Origin: Parabacteroides johnsonii DSM 18315
Lineage (GTDB): Bacteria; Bacteroidota; Bacteroidia; Bacteroidales; Tannerellaceae
Length of the DNA: 64,000 bases
Reading direction: 5' to 3'
Assembly: GCF_025151045.1 (NCBI RefSeq)
Contig: NZ_CP102285.1
Location: 2,294,001 to 2,358,000 of the forward strand
In this document: positions 55,337 to 64,000 of the stretch, in pieces
Position numbering within the stretch: the stretch's first letter is position 1
Layout: every line of letters starts with the position of its first letter
Notes under the pieces: model-generated
Told to the model about the DNA's origin: nothing
The model's database searches: none
Seen by the model: only the letters and a program-made list of their open reading frames with translations
Translations under genes and position numbers: made by a program

Positions 55337-57253
55337 TTAACGGCGACGGTTATTCTCCCGCTGCTGTTTCTGTCTTTCCAACTGAGCCTGTTGAGCTTTC
55401 TGAGCTTCTTCCAGGCGCTTCATGAAACCGGACTTCTTCATCGGCTTCTTTTTGTTTTCTTCCAACTTGGCCAGCAACTTATCTTCGTCAATCGTATAAC
55501 GGAAGATGATAGTTTGCAAGATCGTGATCAATGTAGAGATGAAGTAATAGTAAGTCAAACCGGATGCATACTGGTTGAAGAATACCAGCATCATCAGCGG
55601 CATCATATACATCATCGCTTTCATCCCCGGCATCTGCTGCTGTCCGGTATTCGTCTGTTCCATATTGAACTTCGTATATATAATGTTCGTTACGGTCATC
55701 AACAAACAGAACAAACTGATATGGTTACCGAAGTACGGCGTAATAATAGGAATATATGTATTCCAACTTACAATCGCATCATAAGTAGACAAGTCGTGCG
55801 CCCAAAGGAAACTCTGATGACGCAATTCGATTGCTGACGGGAAGAACATGAACAGAGCGACCAGGATCGGCATCTGCAACAACATCGGAACACATCCTGC
55901 CATCGGACTTGCTCCGGCGCGACTATACAGTTCCATTGTCGCACGCTGGCGTTCTACAGCCTTATCCTGTCCCGGATATTTAGCATTGAGCTCTTCCACC
56001 TGCGGACGTAATACGCGCATCTTGGCCGATGACATATAAGACTTATACGTCAACGGGAACAGGATCAATTTTACGATAACCGTCAACAGGAAGATCAGCA
56101 AGCCGTAGCTATGAATAAATTGTCCGAGGAAATTAAACAACGGAATGACGAAATACTGGTTCACCCAACGGAAAATACCCCATCCCAGCGGAACGATCTT
56201 TTCCAGATCCAGTTGATCGGCTTTCTCTACATCATCATCGTAAGATTTCAACAGGGAGAACTGATTGGGACCAAAATAGAAACGCATATCCGTCGCTTCA
56301 TTCCCCTTCAAATCGAAAGGTACGGACGTTGTTGTCTTATACTCCTTCAGAAAAGAACCGTCTTCGGGCAGCATCTTCGAATCGATAGTCGTCGACTCGA
56401 ATCCTTCGTTTCCGGCGATCAGGATAGAAGAAAAATACATGTCTTTATAAGCGACCCATTTCAACCGGTTAGACAATTGTTTGCTGTCGTTCTTGGTTTC
56501 GCTCAGGTACTCCACATCGTCGGCCATAAATTTATAGTACACTGTTGCATAACGGTCTTCAAACTTACGTCCCTTTTCCTGCTGGGTTATTTTTTGTTGC
56601 CATAACAAGTCCAATGCAGTCGTACCCGGTGACAGTACACCATTCAGGCCAGTTCCCTTAATGGAGAACTGCAACATATAATCGTCCGGTTTCAAACTAT
56701 AGATAAAATCCAGATGACTGCCTTCTCCTGTATTCAGACGCATGGTGATGCTGTTCTGATCATTTCCTTTTACAGGGGTAAAATACAAATCACCGGTATT
56801 TACCACGCGATTATCAGCCGTAATCAAAGTAAAATCGAACTTCGAGTCCTTTTCATCGAAAAGCACTAAAGGTTCACCTTTATAATTATCGTACTTTTTC
56901 AGGCGGACATATCCGACACGTCCTCCCTTATTAGCCAAACGGACTTCAACCAGCTCGTTTTCCAAGACAGTGGAACCCTCCTCTCCAACCATTGCATCGG
57001 CGAAAACACCAAACGTGTTCTGTAAACGGGCAAGCCGTACGGAATCGGGCAAGCCAGCCAGTTCGTCGTCCGCTTTTGCTTCTCTATTCAACTCTTTCTG
57101 CTGTTCCAGCTGCTTTGCGTATTCTATCTGGGCGATCGAATCCTGCATCCGGCGCTGTGCTTCTATCTGTTCCGGTGTAGGCTGGTTCAACCAAGTAAAT
57201 ACAATTAAGACAACTCCAATAAGCAGGAAACCTATTATCGTGTTTTTATCCAT
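55337..57253 (-). CDS. yidC: Membrane protein insertase YidC
   Basis: A 638-residue insertase. N-terminal helix (TIIGFLLIGVVLIVFTWL), a long periplasmic domain (about 30-350) as in Gram-negative YidC, then the conserved five-helix core (FIHSYGLLIFLLTVIVKLILFPLTYKSYMSSAKMRVL... PILVALFMFFPSAIELRHQSFLWAHDLSTYD... MMYMMPLMMLVFFNQYASGLTYYYFISTLITILQ). The Arg-Lys-rich C-terminus may touch the ribosome. It follows pyrG by nine bases, so the two form an operon, a gene pair frequent in Bacteroidetes. Confidence 0.97.
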   Translation of the reverse strand: MDKNTIIGFLLIGVVLIVFTWLNQPTPEQIEAQRRMQDSIAQIEYAKQLEQQKELNREAKADDELAGLPDSVRLARLQNTFGVFADAMVGEEGSTVLENELVEVRLANKGGRVGYVRLKKYDNYKGEPLVLFDEKDSKFDFTLITADNRVVNTGDLYFTPVKGNDQNSITMRLNTGEGSHLDFIYSLKPDDYMLQFSIKGTGLNGVLSPGTTALDLLWQQKITQQEKGRKFEDRYATVYYKFMADDVEYLSETKNDSKQLSNRLKWVAYKDMYFSSILIAGNEGFESTTIDSKMLPEDGSFLKEYKTTTSVPFDLKGNEATDMRFYFGPNQFSLLKSYDDDVEKADQLDLEKIVPLGWGIFRWVNQYFVIPLFNFLGQFIHSYGLLIFLLTVIVKLILFPLTYKSYMSSAKMRVLRPQVEELNAKYPGQDKAVERQRATMELYSRAGASPMAGCVPMLLQMPILVALFMFFPSAIELRHQSFLWAHDLSTYDAIVSWNTYIPIITPYFGNHISLFCLLMTVTNIIYTKFNMEQTNTGQQQMPGMKAMMYMMPLMMLVFFNQYASGLTYYYFISTLITILQTIIFRYTIDEDKLLAKLEENKKKPMKKSGFMKRLEEAQKAQQAQLERQKQQRENNRRR

Positions 57254-57262
57254 CTATAATTT

Positions 57263-58882
<1,620 letters not shown>

Positions 58883-58921
58883 TTAATTATCTTTTAATTG
58901 CACACTCGCATTTCAAAACTG

Positions 58922-58929
58922 CAAAGTTA
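58922..58929 (-). promoter_or_regulatory. -7 box of pyrG-yidC operon
   Basis: TAACTTTG on the minus strand, 52 bases upstream of the GTG start. Confidence 0.6.
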
Positions 58930-59022
58930 CATAATTTCATTCATATAACAAGGGGGAGAGAAAAAACATCTTTTGTCTTTTTGACAGCAAAAGGAGGTAA
59001 ATTCTCTCCATATAGATATGTG

Positions 59023-59101
59023 AAAAAATATTACCCGCTATAGTAATTCCATTTTCATGGGGTAGAAAATAGTTTTTCACTGTAGGGCAGTAACATTTTG
59101 T
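59023..59101. repeat. 79-nt hairpin element, copy 2
   Basis: Begins AAAAAATATTACCCGC and ends TAACATTTTGT, the same length as the copy at 42206-42284. Here TTACCCGCTATAGT near the start can pair with ACTGTAGGGCAGTAA near the end. It lies in the 332-base divergent gap between pyrG and the DUF308 gene, which holds no gene. Confidence 0.6.
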
Positions 59102-59202
59102 CAATCGAAAAGGAGACGGGTATTCTTCATTTTTCTTTCCAGTCCAAAGAAAAAAGTGTATCTTCGTTGTTATATATAAAGAAAGAATAAAATAGACATA
59201 AG

Positions 59203-59721
59203 ATGAAAAGTTTAAATGGATCAGTCCTGCGCTGCATATTTGCAATCGTATTGGGACTTGTATTGGTTCTTTGGCCGGAAGCGGCCGTTACTTATTTGGT
59301 AATAACAATCGGGATTTGTTTTATCATACCGGGATTATTCTCGCTCTTGAATTATTTCACCCGCGAAAAAGTAGAAGGAGAGCCAAGCCCGATGTTTCCG
59401 ATCGACGGAGCGGGCAGTATCCTGTTCGGAGCATGGTTAGTGATCATGCCGCAGTTTTTCGTTAGCATACTAATGTATATTTTAGGAGCTTTACTGGTTC
59501 TTGCAGGTGCACAACAACTGATTTCGCTGGTTTCCGCCCGCAAATGGAGTACCGTACCCTATGGTTTTTACATCCTACCGTCCCTGATTTTGATAACAGG
59601 AGTTATGATCCTCGCCTACCCGTTCGGAGCAGCCGCCAACACATTTGTGATTTTCGGAGTCGCTTGCCTGGTCTATGGTATTTCCGAACTGATCAACTGG
59701 TATAAGTTCAGTAAAAGATAA
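59203..59721 (+). CDS. HdeD/DUF308 family membrane protein
   Basis: A 172-residue protein with six predicted membrane helices in three hairpins, the HdeD pattern (LRCIFAIVLGLVLVLWPEAAVTYLVITIGICFIIPG...; GAGSILFGAWLVIMPQFFVSILMYILGALLVLAGAQQLISLV; TGVMILAYPFGAAANTFVIFGVACLVYGISELINW). HdeD is linked to acid resistance in E. coli; function in Bacteroidales is unknown. A near-consensus box TATCTTCG lies at 59157-59164. Confidence 0.88.
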   Translation: MKSLNGSVLRCIFAIVLGLVLVLWPEAAVTYLVITIGICFIIPGLFSLLNYFTREKVEGEPSPMFPIDGAGSILFGAWLVIMPQFFVSILMYILGALLVLAGAQQLISLVSARKWSTVPYGFYILPSLILITGVMILAYPFGAAANTFVIFGVACLVYGISELINWYKFSKR

Positions 59722-59744
59722 AAGAAAACGGAGTACCGCCCGTT

Positions 59745-60653
59745 TCAGGACTTACGGTACTCCATCGGAGAAATCCCCATATGTTTCTTAAAGAATTTTC
59801 CAAAAGTCGACTGGTCGGAAAAATGAAGTATATCCGCCACCTGCTGGACAGTTGCCTGAGGAGCTTTCAAAAGAATTTTCGCCTCGACGATCAGGGCATC
59901 GTCTATCCACTTATTAGCAGATTTACCTGTCAATTCCTTCAGTATCAATGATAGATACTGCGGTGTGATAAACAACTTTTCAGCATAGAAAGTAACTACA
60001 TGCTGTTCCTTGCAATGTTCAAACAACAATTGCAGAAACTGTTCGAACAATTCTTCCTTGCGGGAAAGAGTCGGCCGGATCAAACGGTCTTTCTTGCTTA
60101 ACATTATATTTCCCAACTCCAGCAGGAAGCCGATAAAGGCGTTCTGCACCAGTTCTTTCTGATAAAAATGAGTACGTTCCCTCATCTTATCCCGTATAAT
60201 CTGCATATTTCCGGCCAGTTTTACTGCTTCTTCCGGTTCCAGCTCCGTGCAAGGATTCTTCCGAACCTCCATATAGTTAGCGATTGCCTGAGTCCGGTTA
60301 CCCCCACCAGGATTACAATCGTCCAGAAACTCTTTGGATGCAATCAGCAAGCGACCTTTAAAATCTTTACTGATTTTGTCAAGCTGGAGAGCATGCGTAG
60401 GCATGATCGTTATAAAACTATTCGGTTTGACAGTGTAAGAAACATAATCCAGATGGATTTCAAGCGTCCCTTCAAAAGTCAGCACCATCAAAAGTGCGTT
60501 CAACCGCATCGGAGCAAAACGCTCAGGCGAGTCGGGATCTCCGATATCCATACCTCCGTCCAGATCCGCAATCGAAAAAATATCCTGAAAACTATCACGG
60601 AAAATAATACTCTTATTCAACTCCGCCAATTCTATTAAAGGAAGTTTTTCCAT
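59745..60653 (-). CDS. AraC-family transcriptional regulator
   Basis: 302 residues. The N-terminal cupin-like sensor (ALLMVLTFEGTLEIHLDYVSYTVKPNSFITIMP) and a C-terminal AraC double HTH (VVTFYAEKLFITPQYLSLILKELTGKSANKWI... VQQVADILHFSDQSTFGKFFKKHMGISPMEYRKS) are present. It lies between the DUF308 gene (converging) and the divergent TetR-efflux genes. Its target may be the efflux operon or an unlinked gene; ligand unknown. Confidence 0.93.
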   Translation of the reverse strand: MEKLPLIELAELNKSIIFRDSFQDIFSIADLDGGMDIGDPDSPERFAPMRLNALLMVLTFEGTLEIHLDYVSYTVKPNSFITIMPTHALQLDKISKDFKGRLLIASKEFLDDCNPGGGNRTQAIANYMEVRKNPCTELEPEEAVKLAGNMQIIRDKMRERTHFYQKELVQNAFIGFLLELGNIMLSKKDRLIRPTLSRKEELFEQFLQLLFEHCKEQHVVTFYAEKLFITPQYLSLILKELTGKSANKWIDDALIVEAKILLKAPQATVQQVADILHFSDQSTFGKFFKKHMGISPMEYRKS

Positions 60654-60681
60654 CTTTACATATTTACTAATCGTGTACTTG

Positions 60682-60689
60682 CAAAGGTA
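60682..60689 (-). promoter_or_regulatory. -7 box of AraC gene
   Basis: TACCTTTG on the minus strand, 28 bases before the ATG. Confidence 0.6.
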
Positions 60690-60873
60690 AACATTTTTTC
60701 AACAAACAGAAATATGTTTCATTTTTTACCAATGAATAACGGTTTTTTAGGAATAAAGAAGGCTTCATTTATTCGTTTTCGACTAATTCCGTAACAGAAT
60801 AAACCTTTTTAGTTTTCCAAATTAGACAGACCTTTGCAACATCTGATCGTATAAAAAGTAATCATTAAAATCG

Positions 60874-61485
60874 ATGATCATAAAAGAACAAATAATGTTA
60901 ACGGCATTCGACTTATTTTCGGAACACGGGATCAAGAATGTCAGTATGGATGATATCGCTCATAACGCGAGTATATCCAAACGGACTCTTTATGAACTTT
61001 TCGAAGATAAGGAGACTCTACTAACAGAATGTATAAACCTGAGTTATACCAAAATGAAGCTATCCATGAAGCAACTTGAATCCGAGCCGATAACAGCTCT
61101 TGAAATTGCCTTGCTTTTTTATGAAGAGCTTATGAGGCGACCTCGCTGGTTTAACCGGAAGTTCTATGATGATCTGAAACGTTATCCGAAAGCATTGCAA
61201 AAAACAGAAGAAGAAAAATCCCGATTTTTGAAAAAATGTATAAAACTACTGTCAAGAGGGGCAAAAGAAGGTGTTTTTCAACCGAATATTAACTTCGAAA
61301 TTGTAGCTTTGCTGGCGAAAGAGCAGGCGAAGATGATCCGTCCGTCCAAAGCCCTCTCCAACCATTCCGTGGCCGAAGTGTTCAATACGATTCTTTATAC
61401 CTTCCTCCGGGGAATCTCTACTGAAAAAGGTATTGCCATTTTAGACCGTTATTTATTGAAATATACACAGAAGCAATTAGATTGA
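60874..61485 (+). CDS. TetR/AcrR family regulator of efflux genes
   Basis: 203 residues with an N-terminal HTH (MLTAFDLFSEHGIKNVSMDDIAHNASISKRTLYELFEDKETLLTECI) and a helical ligand-binding part. It is 39 bases before the TolC gene in the same direction, so it most likely regulates the TolC-MFP-RND operon that follows, as AcrR does. Its own -7 region reads GACCTTTG (60829-60836), one base off consensus. Confidence 0.92.
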   Translation: MIIKEQIMLTAFDLFSEHGIKNVSMDDIAHNASISKRTLYELFEDKETLLTECINLSYTKMKLSMKQLESEPITALEIALLFYEELMRRPRWFNRKFYDDLKRYPKALQKTEEEKSRFLKKCIKLLSRGAKEGVFQPNINFEIVALLAKEQAKMIRPSKALSNHSVAEVFNTILYTFLRGISTEKGIAILDRYLLKYTQKQLD

Positions 61486-61524
61486 ACAAACGATTTTATT
61501 AAAAATCAAATTTACTTATTCTAA

Positions 61525-62907
61525 ATGAGACAAATCTTAATTACTAAAAAGATGATGTGGGTAGTGATAATGTTACTCCCCTCTCTGGCCTTTACCTCCG
61601 CAAAAGCTCAGGACACACTCGTTCTCGATATAGGAAAAGCTCTTGAGATCGCGCTGAGCGAAAACCCTACTGTAAAAGTGGCTAATAAGGAAATCCAGAA
61701 GAAAAAATATGCACAGAAAGGTTCATATGCCGCTCTATTTCCCCAAGTCAGTTTTGCAGCCGACTACAACCGGACCTTGAAAAAACAAGTGATGTATATG
61801 GACGGCTTCGACATGGGAAGTACCGAAATACCAGGCATGGAAGACATGCCGAATATGGATGAAGGGATTGAAGTGGGACGTGATAATAACTGGAACCTCG
61901 GTTTCAACGCCTCGATGCCGATTGTCAACGCTGCTCTTTGGAAAAGCCTGAGTATCTCGGCTGTCGATGTGGAATTGGCAATCGAACAGGCACGTTCTTC
62001 CAAAATTGCGATGGTCAACCAGGTAAAGAAAGGGTATTACGGCGTGCTTCTTGCTAACGATTCATACCGCGTATTTAAGGAAAGCTATGACAACGCGATG
62101 GAAAATTACCTGGATATCAAGCGTAAGTTTGAACAGGGAACTGTCGCCGAATATGACCTGATACGCGCCAATGTTACCGTAAAGAATAGCGAGCCCAATA
62201 TGTTGCAGGCAGAAAACGCACTGGTTCTCGCCAAATGGCAATTAAAAGCTTTATTAGGCATAGACCTGGACATAAACATCGAATGTGAAGGACAATTGAC
62301 CGATTTTGAAAAAGATTTATTCGGCGATTTTCTTTCGACAGACACGACATTGGCTAATAATACAGATTTGAAACAAATGGATTTACAAGCCAAGCAACTG
62401 GAAAAGACACTGACCATGCAAAAGTTCGATTATTTGCCGACGCTGTCGCTCACCGGTTTGTATCAGTGGACAGCCATGAACAACGACTTCAAGTTCAAAG
62501 ACTATATGTGGAACCCCTACTCTATGGTCGGTGTCTCACTTTCCATTCCGATCTTCTCCGGCGGTAGTAAGTTCTATAAGATCAAACAAACAAGAAATTC
62601 GATCGAACAATTGAGCCTGCAAAGAGAGGATACACAGCGAAACCTGCAACTGGCAATCAAGCAATATATAGATAATATGAATACCTGCGTCAAACGCTTC
62701 GACGCCTCACAGAAGGGAGTGGAACAAGCCGAACGGGGGTATATGATCTCACAGAAACGCTATGACACAGGTGCCGGGACTCTGCTCGAGATGAACGATT
62801 CGGAATTAGCGTTGACACAGGCCAAACTGAATTTCAACCAGGCTATTTACGATTATATGGTAGCAAAGGCTGACCTGGAAAAGGTGTTAGGCCAGCAAGA
62901 ATTTTAA
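61525..62907 (+). CDS. TolC-family outer-membrane efflux channel
   Basis: A 460-residue outer-membrane factor. Signal peptide (WVVIMLLPSLAFTSAKA), then two repeats of the OEP helical/beta unit: NPTVKVANKEIQKKKYAQKGSYAALFPQVSFAADY and the second repeat at LKQMDLQAKQLEKTLTMQKFDYLPTLSLTGLY, with the classic ISQKRYDTGAGTLLEMNDSELALTQAKLNF near the end. It forms the exit duct of a tripartite pump with the next two genes. Confidence 0.93.
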   Translation: MRQILITKKMMWVVIMLLPSLAFTSAKAQDTLVLDIGKALEIALSENPTVKVANKEIQKKKYAQKGSYAALFPQVSFAADYNRTLKKQVMYMDGFDMGSTEIPGMEDMPNMDEGIEVGRDNNWNLGFNASMPIVNAALWKSLSISAVDVELAIEQARSSKIAMVNQVKKGYYGVLLANDSYRVFKESYDNAMENYLDIKRKFEQGTVAEYDLIRANVTVKNSEPNMLQAENALVLAKWQLKALLGIDLDINIECEGQLTDFEKDLFGDFLSTDTTLANNTDLKQMDLQAKQLEKTLTMQKFDYLPTLSLTGLYQWTAMNNDFKFKDYMWNPYSMVGVSLSIPIFSGGSKFYKIKQTRNSIEQLSLQREDTQRNLQLAIKQYIDNMNTCVKRFDASQKGVEQAERGYMISQKRYDTGAGTLLEMNDSELALTQAKLNFNQAIYDYMVAKADLEKVLGQQEF

Positions 62908-62944
62908 GGAATAAAAAGTAGACATTGAATAAAAATATCACAAA

Positions 62945-63970
62945 ATGGAAACAAATAAAAGACAACACTTCATATCACTCCTCATTCTACCTTTACTGTT
63001 ATCCTGTTCAGGCGAAAAGAAAGATTCGACACAAACAGAAACTGTCAGCAACAAAGCTATTGTGAGAGTAGAGACTGTATCTGCACAAGACGTAGAGCAG
63101 ATCAGTGAATTTACAGCAACAGTCGAGGCCAACATCTCGAATAACATCGCCCCGCAAACCCCGGTACGCATAGAGAAGTTGTTTGCAGAAGTCGGCGATC
63201 ATGTAAAAGCAGGCCAACTCCTGGTCAAGATGGATGAGACCAACCTCAAACAGACCAAAATACAATTGGACAACCAGGAGCTGGAGTTCAAACGTATCGA
63301 CGAACTGTACAAAGTAGGCGGTGCTTCCAAATCAGCCTGGGATGCACAGAAAACACAGTTGGACATAAGCCGTGCGACCTACAAGAATTTACAAGAAAAC
63401 ACACAGTTACTGAGTCCGATCACCGGTATCGTCACCGCCCGCAATTATGATAGCGGAGATATGTATAGCGGAGGCTTGCCTATCTTCACCGTTGAACAGA
63501 TCCGTCCGGTCAAACTGCTGATCAACGTATCCGAAAGCCTCTTCACAAAAGTAAAAAAGGGGAAAGATGTCGACATCCGGTTGGATGTATACGGAGACGA
63601 AGTATTCAAAGGGAAAGTCAGCCTGGTTTACCCGACTATCGATCCGAATACACGCACATTCCCTGTCGAAATCAAAATCGACAACAATGACGAGCGTGTC
63701 CGTCCGGGAATGTTCGCCCGCGTGACGATCGGTTTCGGGACACAAAACCATGTGGTCGCTCCGGATCTCGCCATCGTAAAACAGTCCGGTGCAGGAGACC
63801 GCTATATATATGTATACAAAGACGGTAAAGTTTCCTACGAGAAAGTAGAGTTAGGACGCCGTATGGGGAATAAATATGAAGTCATTTCGGGGGTAAACAG
63901 CGGCGACCAGGTAGTAGTATCCGGTCAAAGCCGACTGAATAACGGAATGGAAGTAGAAATCGAAAAGTAA
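62945..63970 (+). CDS. RND efflux periplasmic adaptor (membrane-fusion lipoprotein)
   Basis: A 341-residue lipoprotein (lipobox LLLSC after residue 15). Biotinyl/lipoyl-like domain split around a coiled-coil hairpin (NIAPQTPVRIEKLFAEVGDHVKAGQLLVKMD ... LLSPITGIVTARNYDSGDMYSGG), then the beta-barrel and membrane-proximal domains (RPGMFARVTIGFG... GVNSGDQVVVSGQSRLNNGMEVEI). Joins the TolC channel to the RND pump that begins 12 bases after its stop. Confidence 0.93.
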   Translation: METNKRQHFISLLILPLLLSCSGEKKDSTQTETVSNKAIVRVETVSAQDVEQISEFTATVEANISNNIAPQTPVRIEKLFAEVGDHVKAGQLLVKMDETNLKQTKIQLDNQELEFKRIDELYKVGGASKSAWDAQKTQLDISRATYKNLQENTQLLSPITGIVTARNYDSGDMYSGGLPIFTVEQIRPVKLLINVSESLFTKVKKGKDVDIRLDVYGDEVFKGKVSLVYPTIDPNTRTFPVEIKIDNNDERVRPGMFARVTIGFGTQNHVVAPDLAIVKQSGAGDRYIYVYKDGKVSYEKVELGRRMGNKYEVISGVNSGDQVVVSGQSRLNNGMEVEIEK

Positions 63971-63982
63971 GAGACAAACACT

Positions 63983-64000
63983 ATGAGCTTATATGCAACA
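63983..64000 (+). CDS. RND efflux permease, first codons only
   Basis: ATG at 63983 opens a frame (MSLYAT) cut by the window edge. Position directly after the adaptor gene and the short N-terminus fit the start of an AcrB/HAE1-type inner-membrane pump, but six codons cannot prove it. Confidence 0.6.

Overview
The window looks like a chromosomal segment of a gut Bacteroidales bacterium, most likely Parabacteroides or a close relative. The grounds are: (i) the -7 box TAnnTTTG, typical of Bacteroidota, sits in front of many genes while Shine-Dalgarno sites are almost absent; (ii) the families are typical of the group (bifunctional Fkp, DUF4494, DUF1460, DUF5686, BF3164-type lipoprotein, GH78 and GH36 enzymes, an Mpi-like serine recombinase). 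Genus is an inference from gene content; species cannot be read from the sequence. No plasmid, prophage, CRISPR array or rRNA operon was found.

Layout. 1-6018: the distal end of a surface-polysaccharide locus on the + strand (toroid-fold protein cut by the window edge, WecB/TagA glycosyltransferase, UDP-GlcNAc 2-epimerase, a large SLBB export protein, a Wzz-type chain-length protein). 6080-9778: Fkp on the - strand, which makes GDP-fucose for such polysaccharides, and a divergent serine recombinase. 10133-16213: ndk, DUF4494-yggS, a dihydroorotate-dehydrogenase-like enzyme, and MarR plus a four-domain CoA-disulfide-reductase/rhodanese/TusA/DsrE protein. 16368-22018 (- strand): serS, an NlpC/P60 lipoprotein, rplU-rpmA and a GH78 rhamnosidase. 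22405-27659 (+): prmA, a three-gene small membrane-protein operon (YtxH, holin-X family, small partner), gap, miaA, kdsA. 27722-37800: Crp/Fnr regulator, DUF5686 outer-membrane protein, DUF1460 amidase with uvrB, beta-propeller lipoprotein, PspC, and cutC with an alpha-galactosidase. 37801-38925: 1.1 kb without genes, holding a 575-bp inverted-repeat element. 38926-42008 (-): RluA, and a TetR/KAS III/FabG operon. 42371-44080: two identical initiator tRNA genes, each with its promoter, flanking cbpA-cbpM. 44148-49788: phosphatase, a purine-uptake/salvage operon (EEP hydrolase, NCS2 permease, xpt, thioesterase), threonine aldolase, ECF sigma factor. 50050-64000: NfeD protease, AlbA_2 protein, KefB-type antiporter, kdsB, pyrG-yidC, DUF308 protein, AraC regulator, and TetR-TolC-MFP-RND efflux genes running off the window.

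Several genes join in cell-envelope assembly: kdsA and kdsB (Kdo for lipid A), Fkp (GDP-fucose), the capsule export genes, YidC and outer-membrane proteins. The protein-coding content is mostly ordinary.

The unusual content is in the intergenic DNA. There are three arrays of short units phased at 21-22 bp, two of them made of palindromes (22229, 37911, 48052). A 575-bp near-palindromic non-coding element lies at 38165-38739 inside a second, outer inverted repeat. REP-like palindromes are shared between 26.6 kb and 38.5 kb. Two related 79-nt hairpin elements lie in divergent intergenic regions (42206, 59023). A mirrored repeat cluster forms competing terminators at 16232-16348.
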